A stretch of DNA of 64,000 nt from Nocardia wallacei (GCF_014466955.1 NZ_AP023396.1:1736001-1800000); one strand, 5' to 3'. Shown: positions 43,443-52,675, counted from the stretch's first letter. Made by a program: numbers and translations. The notes: generated from the sequence alone by a model not told the origin.

Positions 43443-44609
43443 ATGGGTATGAAGATGGGGCGGTGCCCGTTCACGGCGGGAATTCATGCGGTCGACGAAC
43501 TTCACGAGGATCTCAGAACCAGTGAACCCGGTGTGCACGAGGCCGAGCTACCGGACGGGTCACCGGTGTGGGTGGTCACCGGATGGGACGCGGTGACCAC
43601 ACTACTGGCCGATCCCCGGATGTCGGCGGCCAAGGCCGACTCCACCACCGGCTTCCGAGGCCAGAACCTGCCCGCGGCATTGGAGGCGAACCTGCTCAAT
43701 ATCGATGGGGAGCAGCATCGACGTGTACGGAAACTGGCGGCCGAGGCGTTCGCGCCCGCACATCACGCCTCACAGGAACAGGTGGTGCGGGCTGCCGTGA
43801 CGGAGTTGGTCGACGCATTGCCGGCGACTGGCGATATCGACTTGATGGGCGGGCTGTGCGAGCCGTTGCCGCCGCAGGTGATCGGCACCTTGCTCGGGTT
43901 GCCCGCCGACAAGCTCGATGCCTTCCGTGCAGCGGCCCGGCCTCTGTTCTTGATCGACACATCGACGCACGGCGCGGCGGTGCAGGGTGCGATGGGGACG
44001 ATGTTGATGCTGGTGGCCGGGGTGATCGACGACAAGAGGCGCGATCCTGGCGATGATCTGCTCTCGCGCTGGCTCTCAGCCCGCGACGGGCAGGACCGTC
44101 TCAGTGAGGACGAGTTGATCAGTTTGGCGTTTGCCGTGATCATCGGCGGATTCGAGAACGTCACCTCGCTGACGTCTGCGGTGCTGGATGAACTGGTCCG
44201 GTACCGCTGCGAGGAGGCGCGCGAGTTACTGGGGTCACCGCCGGAGTTCGCCCGGCTGGTGCGCAAGGTGATGGGTGCCGTGGCGCCGGTGAACTATGCG
44301 CTGCGCCGGTTCCCGCTGACCGACATCGATGTCAACGGAATCCGAATCCCCCGAGGACACACCGTGATCTTGTCCCTGCGGTCGGCTCATCTCGACCCCG
44401 CCCGGCGGGAACGTCACGACCTGGTATTCGGACACGGTCGACATTTCTGTATCGGTGCCGCCTTGGCGGAGATGCAAGCCGTCCATGTCGCCCGCGCGGT
44501 CTTGGAGAAGTACCCGGTACTGAAACCGGTCAAGCCGCGCGAGCAGTATCTGTTGCGGCCGTCGTGGCTCACCTATGCCCTCGCGGAACTTTCCGTATCC
44601 ACCGCGTGA
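43443..44609 (+). CDS. Cytochrome P450
   Basis: The 388-residue P450 is soluble and slightly short. It contains the I-helix region AVIIGGFENVTSLTS, where the usual acid-alcohol pair is Glu-Asn instead of (Asp/Glu)-Thr, and the haem loop FGHGRHFCIGAALAE. The ExxR motif of the K helix is not obvious: the sequence reads FARLVRKVMG where EELLR-type wording is expected. The loss of standard residues suggests unusual chemistry or a special substrate. Starts at 43443, 43449 and 43455 are all possible. Confidence 0.85.
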   Translation: MGMKMGRCPFTAGIHAVDELHEDLRTSEPGVHEAELPDGSPVWVVTGWDAVTTLLADPRMSAAKADSTTGFRGQNLPAALEANLLNIDGEQHRRVRKLAAEAFAPAHHASQEQVVRAAVTELVDALPATGDIDLMGGLCEPLPPQVIGTLLGLPADKLDAFRAAARPLFLIDTSTHGAAVQGAMGTMLMLVAGVIDDKRRDPGDDLLSRWLSARDGQDRLSEDELISLAFAVIIGGFENVTSLTSAVLDELVRYRCEEARELLGSPPEFARLVRKVMGAVAPVNYALRRFPLTDIDVNGIRIPRGHTVILSLRSAHLDPARRERHDLVFGHGRHFCIGAALAEMQAVHVARAVLEKYPVLKPVKPREQYLLRPSWLTYALAELSVSTA

Positions 44610-44698
44610 CCTGCGGTTCGAGCACCGTTGCGGCGCGCTGTTCTAAGATCGTTGAAAGATTCAACCAGGAAGGATCAGCGACCTCGGAGATCGACGCG

Positions 44699-45787
44699 AT
44701 GCCGAAAAGCGGATGGACGCTCATCGAAACCTTGGAGCCGGGTCGGCTCACCGTCGTTGCGCGCGATCACGAAGCCCGAGATCGAACCTCCTTCGAGCGA
44801 GCCGTCACCGACCAGCTGGGAATCGGCAAAGCCCCAGGGCACGAGGCTGCACAATGGCTGGAAGCGCTGATCGCCGACATGCGGTCGCATCCCGAAGCGG
44901 CGGCCACGCATCGCGTCCTGCGCAACGGTCACACGGTCAGCGCCCGTCTCGTGCCGGTGATCGGGCCGGACAATGCGCTCCACGGCGCGCATGTGTGGTT
45001 GGGTCCCGATGGGACCCAACCACAGCAGCGGCCGGTGTCGGCCTTCGCGTTCACCTGGGACTCCCACCTGCGGCTCGCGGAATTTCCGGCGGCGCTGACC
45101 GGCGGGACGCCGCGCTCGCAACTCACGGCACCAGAAATCTTCCGCTTCGTCGAACCAGCAGACGGGCTTTCACTGATCAGGGCGCTGCTGTCGTCACAAC
45201 CGGGTGACAGCTGGAGCGGTGCGGTCACCGTAACAGTCGGCAAGAACAACAGGCCGGGTCATGTCGTCATGGCCGCTGGCACGCCCCCACAGCCTCCAGC
45301 GAAGTGGCGTGGACTGCTGTTCGAAACCTCGACTCCGATGGCCGGGATGAGCTTGGAGGCAGCGGCACTGGCCGCGATACCGCGCATATCGCAGGTCCAT
45401 ATGGTGCTGGTCGACATCGCCAAGATGCGGTTGATCCGCTGGATCACCGATCCGCTACCCGACGTCCAGTGGAAAGGGCAGGTCGACCAACGCGACACCC
45501 CACACCCTGACGACGTGAAACGCATCTTCGCCGCCGCCGCCGACGTGTTCACCGGCAAAGCCGAATCCGCTGAAGTGCACGATGTGCGGTTGAGGCGCCG
45601 CGGGGGTGGATGGGTTGTCGTTGACGGCTCCGGTGCCATAGTCGGAACCTCTGACGCGGGTCCCGCGCTTGCCGTGCTGCAACTGCGGGTGACAGGGCAC
45701 TCCGACGAACCCGACCCGGTGGCCCCCACAGATGCAGGGCATCCCGGGCTTGACGATCCAGAACAGCCGGACCCGCTCCCGAGCTGA
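44699..45787 (+). CDS. PAS/GAF-like sensory protein (DUF5593-like)
   Basis: The product from ATG 44699 has 362 residues and no membrane segment or HTH. It has a conserved-looking N-terminal part (MPKSGWTLIETLEPGRLTVV), a PAS-like middle (SAFAFTWDSHLRLAEFPAAL) and a second alpha/beta half. I associate this layout with mycobacterial and nocardial PAS/GAF proteins labelled DUF5593, with moderate certainty. It lies 90 bases after the P450 and ahead of an EspR-like gene. A role in sensing a product of the P450 is speculative. Confidence 0.65.
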   Translation: MPKSGWTLIETLEPGRLTVVARDHEARDRTSFERAVTDQLGIGKAPGHEAAQWLEALIADMRSHPEAAATHRVLRNGHTVSARLVPVIGPDNALHGAHVWLGPDGTQPQQRPVSAFAFTWDSHLRLAEFPAALTGGTPRSQLTAPEIFRFVEPADGLSLIRALLSSQPGDSWSGAVTVTVGKNNRPGHVVMAAGTPPQPPAKWRGLLFETSTPMAGMSLEAAALAAIPRISQVHMVLVDIAKMRLIRWITDPLPDVQWKGQVDQRDTPHPDDVKRIFAAAADVFTGKAESAEVHDVRLRRRGGGWVVVDGSGAIVGTSDAGPALAVLQLRVTGHSDEPDPVAPTDAGHPGLDDPEQPDPLPS

Positions 45788-45822
45788 CGGAATGTGAACA
45801 CCTACCACCTCGGATAGGCGTT

Positions 45823-45831
45823 TGTTATGAT
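45823..45831 (+). promoter_or_regulatory. Extended -10 promoter for the EspR-like gene
   Basis: TGTTATGAT (45823-45831) is an extended -10 box (TGn plus TATGAT) about 105 bases ahead of the start at 45936. A -35 with good match is not seen, as is usual for extended -10 promoters. Confidence 0.4.
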
Positions 45832-45935
45832 GGCGAAGTTCTGATTCCCGGTACCAGTCTCTGACGGACGCCGGATGAGCGCTCGAGTCCTGCGGACCGA
45901 GCGTGGTCTCATCCAGGCAACCAGGGAGGGTACCG

Positions 45936-46382
45936 ATGAAAAGCTCGCCCATTGATCAACGGCAGTCAGCCACAATGGCCGACGAGATCATCGAGTTGCC
46001 GACGAGGGTGAACCGGCTGTTCAGCACGTTCCACCCTCGCACGGAACCCGAGCAAGACCCGGCAGATGTCGCTCGCAGTGTCAGCGCCATCGTCGGCGAG
46101 ACCATACTTGCCGAGGAAATCATCGCGCTGCGGACCGGCAGCACGAGCGGTGGAGTCGACCCCACGGTGCTGCAGGCCATTGCCCAGCACTTCCACGTCC
46201 TGCCGGTGTATCTCACCGGTACCTCTGACGAGGCTCGCCCCGTCGACCGCCAGTTGCGGTTGCTATCGGCGGCACGCGATGCCGGCGTCAGGCATATGGC
46301 GTTGCGCGGCAACGACATCGATATCACCGCTTTGACTCGCGAGCTGTCCAGGCTCGCGCCTCCAGACCACAGCGCAGCCTGA
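45936..46382 (+). CDS. EspR-like HTH DNA-binding protein
   Basis: The 148-residue protein starts with ATG 45936 behind GGGAGGG. Residues 22-90 resemble the HTH of mycobacterial EspR (TRVNRLFSTFHPRTEPE, then IIALRTGSTSGGVDPTVLQA), and the C-terminal part has the EspR-like RQLRLLSAARDAGVRHMALRG. EspR is a dimeric nucleoid-associated regulator. It precedes an ImmA-like peptidase gene by 90 bases, a frequent pairing of XRE-type regulators and peptidases. Confidence 0.8.
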   Translation: MKSSPIDQRQSATMADEIIELPTRVNRLFSTFHPRTEPEQDPADVARSVSAIVGETILAEEIIALRTGSTSGGVDPTVLQAIAQHFHVLPVYLTGTSDEARPVDRQLRLLSAARDAGVRHMALRGNDIDITALTRELSRLAPPDHSAA

Positions 46383-46472
46383 CCAGAGGGACCGGGCCGT
46401 GCTTTACCGACACAACGCCGAATGCGAAGGAGATCGCCGCACACGCGACGCCACCGGGAGGGATGAATAGCA

Positions 46473-46979
46473 ATGAACGACACGGCAGTACATGTCCAGG
46501 AGACCGCACGGATCGTGCCGGTGCCATGGCCGTGGGATCCGAACGAGTACGTGAAGCGGGTCGCGGAGTATCGGCAACGGCCGATCACGGTGTGCCCCAT
46601 CGACGCGAATGCGTTGTCGGGAGCCGGGTGCGGGACCGGTAGCGGGTTGTGGATCGCTCGGGAGTACGACGACATCATCATGGTCGGGGCCGAAACCGAA
46701 TGGCACGCTGGACACATCATCGCCCACGAGATCGGGCACATGCTCCTGGGACATGGCTCGTCCACTCCGGAGCCCGACGGTGATGTACTGCCGTTGCAGA
46801 CATTGATGCCCTTACTGGATCCGGCGTCGATCCGCAGCGTTCTCTGGCGCCGGGACTATGGGACCGCCCGCGAACAGGCTGCCGAATCATTCGCCGGGTT
46901 GGTGATGGTCGAGGCGACCTTGCCGCGGCGACGACCCTCGCCGTTCCGATCCACCTTCTTCCTCGGGCGGCACCGATGA
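46473..46979 (+). CDS. ImmA/IrrE-like zinc peptidase
   Basis: This 168-residue protein has a central zinc-peptidase motif HIIAHEIGHMLLGH (HExxH) near residue 90, with AREQAAESFAGLVM in the position of the third ligand region. Length and layout fit ImmA/IrrE proteins, which cleave XRE-type repressors in response to signals. The EspR-like protein encoded just upstream is the natural candidate substrate. Its stop overlaps the next gene by four bases (ATGA). Confidence 0.88.
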   Translation: MNDTAVHVQETARIVPVPWPWDPNEYVKRVAEYRQRPITVCPIDANALSGAGCGTGSGLWIAREYDDIIMVGAETEWHAGHIIAHEIGHMLLGHGSSTPEPDGDVLPLQTLMPLLDPASIRSVLWRRDYGTAREQAAESFAGLVMVEATLPRRRPSPFRSTFFLGRHR

Positions 46980-48184
46980 CCTCGCCGATTCCCGGCCTAC
47001 TGGCCTGGCCCGTGCTGTTCGCTGTCACCGCGATCACCGCCGGACGGTGGTGGCTGCTGGGCGACAAGGTCGTCGATCGGCTGATCAACCGGGCTCTGCT
47101 GGCAGCGATTGCGGGACTACTGATGCGGGAAGCGTGGGCCGAAGACCTGGCCGCGCGCCTCGTGTGGTTCGTCGGTGATGCCGAGATGGTGCAGCTGTGC
47201 CGCCAAGCTTCGTTCGGGGCAATCCTGGTATCGGTCTCCTATATCTATGGCATTGCGAAATTGTGGGACGGAGCGGACCCTGCAGATACCTGGCGTCGAC
47301 AGCGCGTTTATGACCTCGTCGCCCTCTCGGCGTCCGCGGTGATCCTGATCGCCGGCACCCCCGCGCGCCGTGCCGATCAGCTGATCGACGAGGCATTGGG
47401 CTGGCCGGCGGTGATCGCGTGGGTGGCGTTCTATCTGCCGCTCGGAATCACCGCATGGGTAATCGCCCGCATCAGCTTCCGCGAGTTGCGCAGCGACGCG
47501 TTCCTGCGCGAGCGTGTGCTGTACCTGGGTGTACTTGTTCTCGCCGCCGGACTCGGGCTCAGTTCGCTCGCAATTCCATTCCAGACCGGGTTCGCCGTCG
47601 TGCAGAACCAACCGTCTGCGGACCCGGATATGAGCAGCAAAGGCTGGACCTTTTTCTTGGCCAATGTTGTCGCGTCTGCTGCAGTAGCAGTGCCGTTGGT
47701 GAGCACAATCCTCATAAGAACCGGACACGACCGGACCAGCCGCTATTGCCGCCGCCTGCAGCCCGTGTGGCGCGACCTGACCGCCAGTGTCCCCGAGATC
47801 GTGCTCGCCCCACCAGGAGATGGCGGCGGGGTGGAACCGGCGCTGCGGCTTCACCGGATGATCGTCGAGATCCGCGACGCTCTCCTGCACCTCAAGCCTT
47901 ACACCACAGCCAGATACCCGGCCGGCCCTGACCGTGAGGGCATGCTGTCCTATGCAGTGGCAATTCTCGCGGCGATCGACCAGAAGAACGCCGGGCGAGC
48001 ACCGCAGGACGAGCCCAGCCCCGGGCTCCAACCGGTTCGGCTCGGTCCGCGAGACTTGACCACCGACCTGAACGAACTGCTGGACCTGGCCGGTGTGTGG
48101 CCGACAGCCCGACATATCGCCTCGATCGAAACGCCCTTGAGCACTCGGTGCGCGACACCTTCGACCAGTAGGAGCACGATGTGA
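46976..48184 (+). CDS. MAB_1171c-type multi-pass membrane protein
   Basis: The 402-residue product has seven or eight hydrophobic segments in the first 250 residues (for example PGLLAWPVLFAVTAITAG and VLYLGVLVLAAGLGLSSLAI) and a cytoplasmic C-terminal domain of about 150 residues. That layout, together with the ImmA-like and P450 neighbours, is known to me as the MAB_1171c/DUF6545 family, named as a putative transporter without proof. The next gene's GTG overlaps its stop. It may be a membrane sensor for the regulator-peptidase pair. Confidence 0.8.
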   Translation: MTSPIPGLLAWPVLFAVTAITAGRWWLLGDKVVDRLINRALLAAIAGLLMREAWAEDLAARLVWFVGDAEMVQLCRQASFGAILVSVSYIYGIAKLWDGADPADTWRRQRVYDLVALSASAVILIAGTPARRADQLIDEALGWPAVIAWVAFYLPLGITAWVIARISFRELRSDAFLRERVLYLGVLVLAAGLGLSSLAIPFQTGFAVVQNQPSADPDMSSKGWTFFLANVVASAAVAVPLVSTILIRTGHDRTSRYCRRLQPVWRDLTASVPEIVLAPPGDGGGVEPALRLHRMIVEIRDALLHLKPYTTARYPAGPDREGMLSYAVAILAAIDQKNAGRAPQDEPSPGLQPVRLGPRDLTTDLNELLDLAGVWPTARHIASIETPLSTRCATPSTSRSTM

Positions 48185-49623
48185 TGGCGATGAGTCCGCC
48201 CCGGACCGGCAGGGACGAGGCGGCAGTATTGCCGCATCCGAGGTGGAGGCTGCCTGTCGTCGGTGACCTGTTCACCATGAACGTGGCCAAACCCACCCAG
48301 ACATCGCGGCGGGATGCCCGAAGGCTGGGGCCGATCTTCGAGCGGCGCATCACCAATTGGCCGATGATCGTGGTCTCCGGCGCCGACCTCATCGCGGAAA
48401 TCAACGACGAACACCACTGGACCAAGCACCTCGGAGTGCCCCTGCGCAAGCTGCGCCGAGTCGCCCGGGACGGACTGTTCACCGCCCGCAACGACGAACC
48501 GGCCTGGTCGGCAGCACACAACATCCTCGCGCCAGCCTTCACCCAAACAGCAATGCGTTCCTACCACCAGACGATGGCCGCCACCATCGGTGAATTGCTC
48601 GACACCTGGGGCGACACGCACCACATCGCCGACATCGCGGAGGAAATGAACCGGCTCACCCTGGAAATCATCGCCCGCACCGGGTTCGGCTACTCGTTCG
48701 ATTCGTTCTCCTACACCCCCGGCCAAGCGCACCCCTTCGTCGAAGCCATGCTGCGCGGCCTGACTTACATCAACCGCAACGCCAACCTCCCCCCGCTGTT
48801 GCAGAACACCCTGGGACGGCGCGCCGCCGGGCAGCATCGCCGCGACATCGCCTTTATGCACCGAACCGTCGACGACGTGATCGCCGCACGCCGGACCAGT
48901 GGCACCGTCGGCCAGCACGACGATTTGCTCGACCGCATGCTCACCACCACCGACCCTGACACCGGCGAGCATCTCGATGCCACCAATATCCGCAACCAGA
49001 TCCTGACGTTCCTGGTCGCTGGCCACGAGACCAGCGCGGGCGCACTGGCCTTCGCGCTCTACGAGCTGGCGAAGAATCCCGAGGTCGCGGCACGAGCGCG
49101 CGCCGAGGTCGACGACCATTTCCCGGGGCGCGACCGGCCGATAACCAGCTACGAGGACGTCGCGAAGCTGCGGTATCTGCGGCGGGTGGTCGATGAAACG
49201 TTGCGGTTGTGGCCGGTCGCGCCCGGTTATTTCCGCGAGGCGCGCCATGAGGTCACGATCGGTGACGGCAAATACCGCTTCCAGCAAGGCGATTGGGTAT
49301 TCGTGCTCACCTGGTATGCGCACCGCGACCCGGAAACCTGGGGTCCGGACGCAGAACGTTTCGACCCGGACCGATGGGCCCCTCAGCGGCAGCGTGAGCT
49401 GGACCGCCGTCGCGTATACAGGCCGTTCGGGGTCGGGCACCGCGCCTGCATCGGCCGCCAATTCGCCAATCACGAAGTCCTGCTCACTCTCGCCCACGTC
49501 CTCCACCAGTACGAGATCCACATCGACGGTGACTACACCCTCGACGTCGCAGAGCAGATCACCCTCAAACCAGCCGGACTGCGGGTACGAGTCGACCGCC
49601 GCACGGATCTGACGACGCATTAA
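48181..49623 (+). CDS. Cytochrome P450, CYP102-like haem domain
   Basis: The 480-residue protein resembles the haem domain of CYP102 (P450 BM3-type) fatty-acid hydroxylases. It has a short proline-rich start (HPRWRLPVVGDLF), the I helix TFLVAGHETSAGALAFALYE, the ExxR motif ETLRLW and the haem loop FGVGHRACIGRQFA. No reductase domain is fused, unlike BM3. It starts with GTG overlapping the membrane-protein stop, so the four genes from 45936 to 49623 appear co-translated. A fatty-acid-like substrate is plausible. Confidence 0.92.
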   Translation: MMAMSPPRTGRDEAAVLPHPRWRLPVVGDLFTMNVAKPTQTSRRDARRLGPIFERRITNWPMIVVSGADLIAEINDEHHWTKHLGVPLRKLRRVARDGLFTARNDEPAWSAAHNILAPAFTQTAMRSYHQTMAATIGELLDTWGDTHHIADIAEEMNRLTLEIIARTGFGYSFDSFSYTPGQAHPFVEAMLRGLTYINRNANLPPLLQNTLGRRAAGQHRRDIAFMHRTVDDVIAARRTSGTVGQHDDLLDRMLTTTDPDTGEHLDATNIRNQILTFLVAGHETSAGALAFALYELAKNPEVAARARAEVDDHFPGRDRPITSYEDVAKLRYLRRVVDETLRLWPVAPGYFREARHEVTIGDGKYRFQQGDWVFVLTWYAHRDPETWGPDAERFDPDRWAPQRQRELDRRRVYRPFGVGHRACIGRQFANHEVLLTLAHVLHQYEIHIDGDYTLDVAEQITLKPAGLRVRVDRRTDLTTH

Positions 49624-49693
49624 CCGGCCGACCCTGCGATCAAGCGTGCCCGCCGTCCAGGCCACCTGTCTCAGCAAGTAGATATCGCCGGAT

Positions 49694-51001
49694 TCAGTTT
49701 CGAGTCCGGGAGGCCGTCGATGTCGGGTGTCGGGTCGACGGGCCCTCCTTTCGTGCACCGTTGGGAGAGGCCGACCGATGGTCGGTCACATGTTCTGAGT
49801 GCAGAGCGGGTGGGACGGCGACGCCGGCTGCGTCGAGCTCGCCGAACATGGTGAACATTCGGTCGAGCACGTCCTGCTGGTGCTGGTCCAGCTTGGCGAG
49901 AGCAGCGTGTACTTGATTTCGCAGCTTGGCCCCGGTCGCCAGGGTTTCGCGCGCGTCTTGGACGATCCGCTGCAGGTGGGCGAAGAACCCGCCCCGGTCG
50001 ACGTATTCGAGCAACCGGTCGGCACGCCCACGACGGGCCTTGCCCGCAATCGCGTGACGTTTGTTGTCGATCACCGCCTGCCGCAACGGAATGGACATGT
50101 ACGTTGCCAGGTCGGCGGCACACAGGAGGATGCCGTCGCGGATTGCCACACCATCCACCGTGGCCGGCATCGACGCGCTCACGAGCACTCCGAGACCGGC
50201 GTGATCACGATCAACATCACGGACAAGCTTAGGAATCCACGCCGAGCTGAAGTGCTTGGTTCTCTTGCACTCCCACAAAATAGATCCCCAGCTTCGGCCG
50301 TCGACACGCACGATCTGGAGGACATCACCGCCCTTCTGACCGTTCCGAATCACCGAAATCTCATCTTCGGGGTAGCGGCGCTGCAGTTCCTCAGCGAATG
50401 CGTGCTGGTAGGCGACTCCCGTCGGCTGTGGTGGTGGCCCCGGCGAAATCTTGCTCTCAGCCAGAGCAAGCTGGTCCAGCGCCCGCTTCTCCCGGTTCTG
50501 GTACTCCAGAATCACCGGACGATACTTCCGTTCGGCCTCCTGCTGCGCCCGTTTGCGTTCACTGCGAGCGATCTGATCTCGCATCCGCGACTGCTCGGCC
50601 TGCATCTGCTCGAGTTGTTCCTGAGCCTCGGCCAGAGCGACCGTCGCGGCCTGAGCCCGCTGCTTCTCCGTTGCCGCGGTTTCGCTACTTCGCTGCGCTT
50701 GGTTCCGCAGCCGATTGACCTCGTTTCGCATCCCGGCGCGGACCCGTGTCAGGACGTCGTTCTCCATGGCTTTCTCTCGGGCAGCGAAATCCTGTTCCAG
50801 TTCGAGGCGCACTCTGGCGACCTGCGGTGCTGCGAGCTGTTCGATAAAGGCAGAGCCGAGCTCTGCGCCGCACCGTGGACAGATTGCTGCCGGCTGGAAG
50901 CAACCAAGACACTCGAACGGGCCCAAGTCCGGCCCCTGGTGGTAGGCGAGTTCAGCGGCCTCGACGATCACCTGCCGCCGCACATCCCACGCCACGTCCA
51001 T
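49694..51001 (-). CDS. DUF2130 protein: coiled coil plus nuclease-like domain
   Basis: The 435-residue protein starts at ATG 51001 behind GGAGGAG. Residues about 30-50 have a zinc-finger-like CxxC pair (CLGCFQ, CPRC). Residues about 75-190 form a long coiled coil. A restriction-endonuclease-like core follows, with GGDVLQIV and ILWECKRTKHFS giving the D...ExK pattern. This is the DUF2130 family. A DNA-acting role is suggested by the nuclease-like residues, but no activity is established to my knowledge. Confidence 0.85.
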   Translation of the reverse strand: MDVAWDVRRQVIVEAAELAYHQGPDLGPFECLGCFQPAAICPRCGAELGSAFIEQLAAPQVARVRLELEQDFAAREKAMENDVLTRVRAGMRNEVNRLRNQAQRSSETAATEKQRAQAATVALAEAQEQLEQMQAEQSRMRDQIARSERKRAQQEAERKYRPVILEYQNREKRALDQLALAESKISPGPPPQPTGVAYQHAFAEELQRRYPEDEISVIRNGQKGGDVLQIVRVDGRSWGSILWECKRTKHFSSAWIPKLVRDVDRDHAGLGVLVSASMPATVDGVAIRDGILLCAADLATYMSIPLRQAVIDNKRHAIAGKARRGRADRLLEYVDRGGFFAHLQRIVQDARETLATGAKLRNQVHAALAKLDQHQQDVLDRMFTMFGELDAAGVAVPPALHSEHVTDHRSASPNGARKEGPSTRHPTSTASRTRN

Positions 51002-51092
51002 CTCGAGCTCCTCCCCGCTCGTGCTCGCGCTGCACCTCGTGGTAGCCGAGCCCGTCCACCAGGATGGCAGCTCCGGATCGACCGCTGAGCGG

Positions 51093-51845
51093 TTATCGAC
51101 GCGGTTGTGAGGCGGTGAACAGGGTGACGTCTCCGATGTCGGTCAGGTGATACTCGCCGAAGGCCGCGTCGAGTGCTGCGGCGAGGTCCGCCCGGGTGTC
51201 GTGGCGGTTGTTGAAGGCGCCGACGCGCCGGTAGGTGGTGGTGAGAAGCCGGCCGAACCCGGTGTGCGGTGTGTGGTCTCCGAGGATGGTGGAGCCGAAC
51301 AGCGTGCCGTCATCCGCGAGCACCCGGGCAAGGTGGCTGAACGCAATACCCTTCGCGGTGAAATCGCCAGGGACACAGTGTAAAACGAAGTTGATGCCGA
51401 TCGAGTCGTAACCCGCTCCGGCCGGGGCGGGCACTGGCTCGAGAACACTGGCGACGGTTTCGTGCACGGTGTGTCCTGCCTTGCGCAGTCGACGGGCGGC
51501 GTAGGCGAGGGAGGTTCGGTTCAGATCCGTCAGCGTGATCTCGGCGTCGTCGGGGAATCGGGTGTGGGCTGGATACCAGCCTGAACCGGGTCCGACTTCG
51601 AGGTGGCGGCGGCCGGCGTGGCGGTGATATGGGGCGAGCATGGTGTCCGCGGGGCACCGCCACCCGAATCGGTTGCTCAGCCGGATCACCCAGATGTCGT
51701 AGATGGCCAGAAACGGCAGGCAGTACGGTGCCGCCGCCCTGCGGACTGCATCGCCGGACACCGGCGACCCGGTGTCATTGTGGGAACCGCCCATCACCAC
51801 CCCGTATTGTCTGCTCGTTGTCAGTCCCGGGACACAGCTTTGCAC
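51093..51845 (-). CDS. Class I SAM-dependent methyltransferase
   Basis: The protein has up to 250 residues; ATG 51794 (MGGSHNDTG) is a possible later start. It has the SAM-binding motif HLEVGPGSGWYP near residue 84, the acidic end of strand 2 (ITLTDLNRTSLAYA) and motif IV (DSIGINFVLHCVPG). These resemble small-molecule methyltransferases of the UbiE/Coq5 type. No partner gene shows the substrate. It stands alone between the DUF2130 and HTH genes, on the same strand. Confidence 0.88.
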   Translation of the reverse strand: MQSCVPGLTTSRQYGVVMGGSHNDTGSPVSGDAVRRAAAPYCLPFLAIYDIWVIRLSNRFGWRCPADTMLAPYHRHAGRRHLEVGPGSGWYPAHTRFPDDAEITLTDLNRTSLAYAARRLRKAGHTVHETVASVLEPVPAPAGAGYDSIGINFVLHCVPGDFTAKGIAFSHLARVLADDGTLFGSTILGDHTPHTGFGRLLTTTYRRVGAFNNRHDTRADLAAALDAAFGEYHLTDIGDVTLFTASQPRR

Positions 51846-51926
51846 ACGCCTACCCCGGTGCCCAGGGTGTTGTGGATTTCGCCAGAACCGCAGCCATTTC
51901 GGGCCTATCAGGGTGAGGCCCGGCGT

Positions 51927-52628
51927 TCAGTTCGGAGCGACCGCGCGAGATGTGGTCGCAGCGTCCTGGTTGCGTTTCTGGAAGCGCTGTTCGAATGCTT
52001 GCTGCAGGGCATCGTCGAGATCTTCCGCCCGTCCGATGAGCCAGCGCCGGTACAGCTTTTCCGTGGCGTCGGGGTCATCTGGGGAAACCGGCGCGGCGAG
52101 AGATTCGCCGAAGGCGATCTCGACGAGCGGATGGACTTGGGTGCCACGGTTGGCTTCGAGGACGCTCGTGACGAACGGGCCGACAATGCCGCTGATGGCA
52201 TCATCGAGCTTGCCGATCGCGTTCGGCAGCTCGGCGATGGGGGCGGTTCGGAGAAACCGTTGGGCATCCAGTAGTGGCAGGAGCTGTTCGAGGCTGAGGC
52301 TGATGCTGGATGCGCCTGGCTCGAACGCGGGAGTGTCGGACTCGACCGGCACCGGTGGCCGACGGTCGTAGTAGGCGGCCCGCGCTGAGCCCTCCTGCCA
52401 TCCGAGGCCGGTGTCGAACTTGGCGAAGGTACTCGGCCGCACATTGGCCGACAGCTCGCAACGGTCGGCCCGCTGCTGGGCAGGGACCGCTGGTCCGCCG
52501 CGCTGGTGCACCTCCGGCATCGTCAGATTGCCCAGCTGCTGACGCCGCTCGCGCACCATCCGGGCGAAGAACTCGTCGTGGGCTCCCATGAGCAGAACTG
52601 TACCCGTAAAGTTCGGAAAAGTCGCCAT
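51927..52628 (-). CDS. Probable HTH-containing protein
   Basis: The frame has 233 codons; ATG 52589 (MGAHDEFFARMVRERRQQLG) is a plausible shorter start. The N-terminal 80 residues look like a diverged XRE-type helix-turn-helix (MVRERRQQLGNLTMPEVHQRGG ... STFAKFDTGLGW). The rest is helical with no recognised domain (LEQLLPLLDAQRFLRT). It is divergent from the proline-rich membrane protein gene and may regulate it through the inverted repeat at 52687-52718. Confidence 0.6.
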   Translation of the reverse strand: MATFPNFTGTVLLMGAHDEFFARMVRERRQQLGNLTMPEVHQRGGPAVPAQQRADRCELSANVRPSTFAKFDTGLGWQEGSARAAYYDRRPPVPVESDTPAFEPGASSISLSLEQLLPLLDAQRFLRTAPIAELPNAIGKLDDAISGIVGPFVTSVLEANRGTQVHPLVEIAFGESLAAPVSPDDPDATEKLYRRWLIGRAEDLDDALQQAFEQRFQKRNQDAATTSRAVAPN

Positions 52629-52675
52629 CAGGAGCCAAATCCCTCGGCATCCAGAGAAAAGTTACTGTTTTATTC

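Noticed and set aside
47950..49758. 602-codon minus-strand frame
   Set aside because: It is antisense to the CYP102-like P450, whose haem and ExxR motifs are unambiguous.
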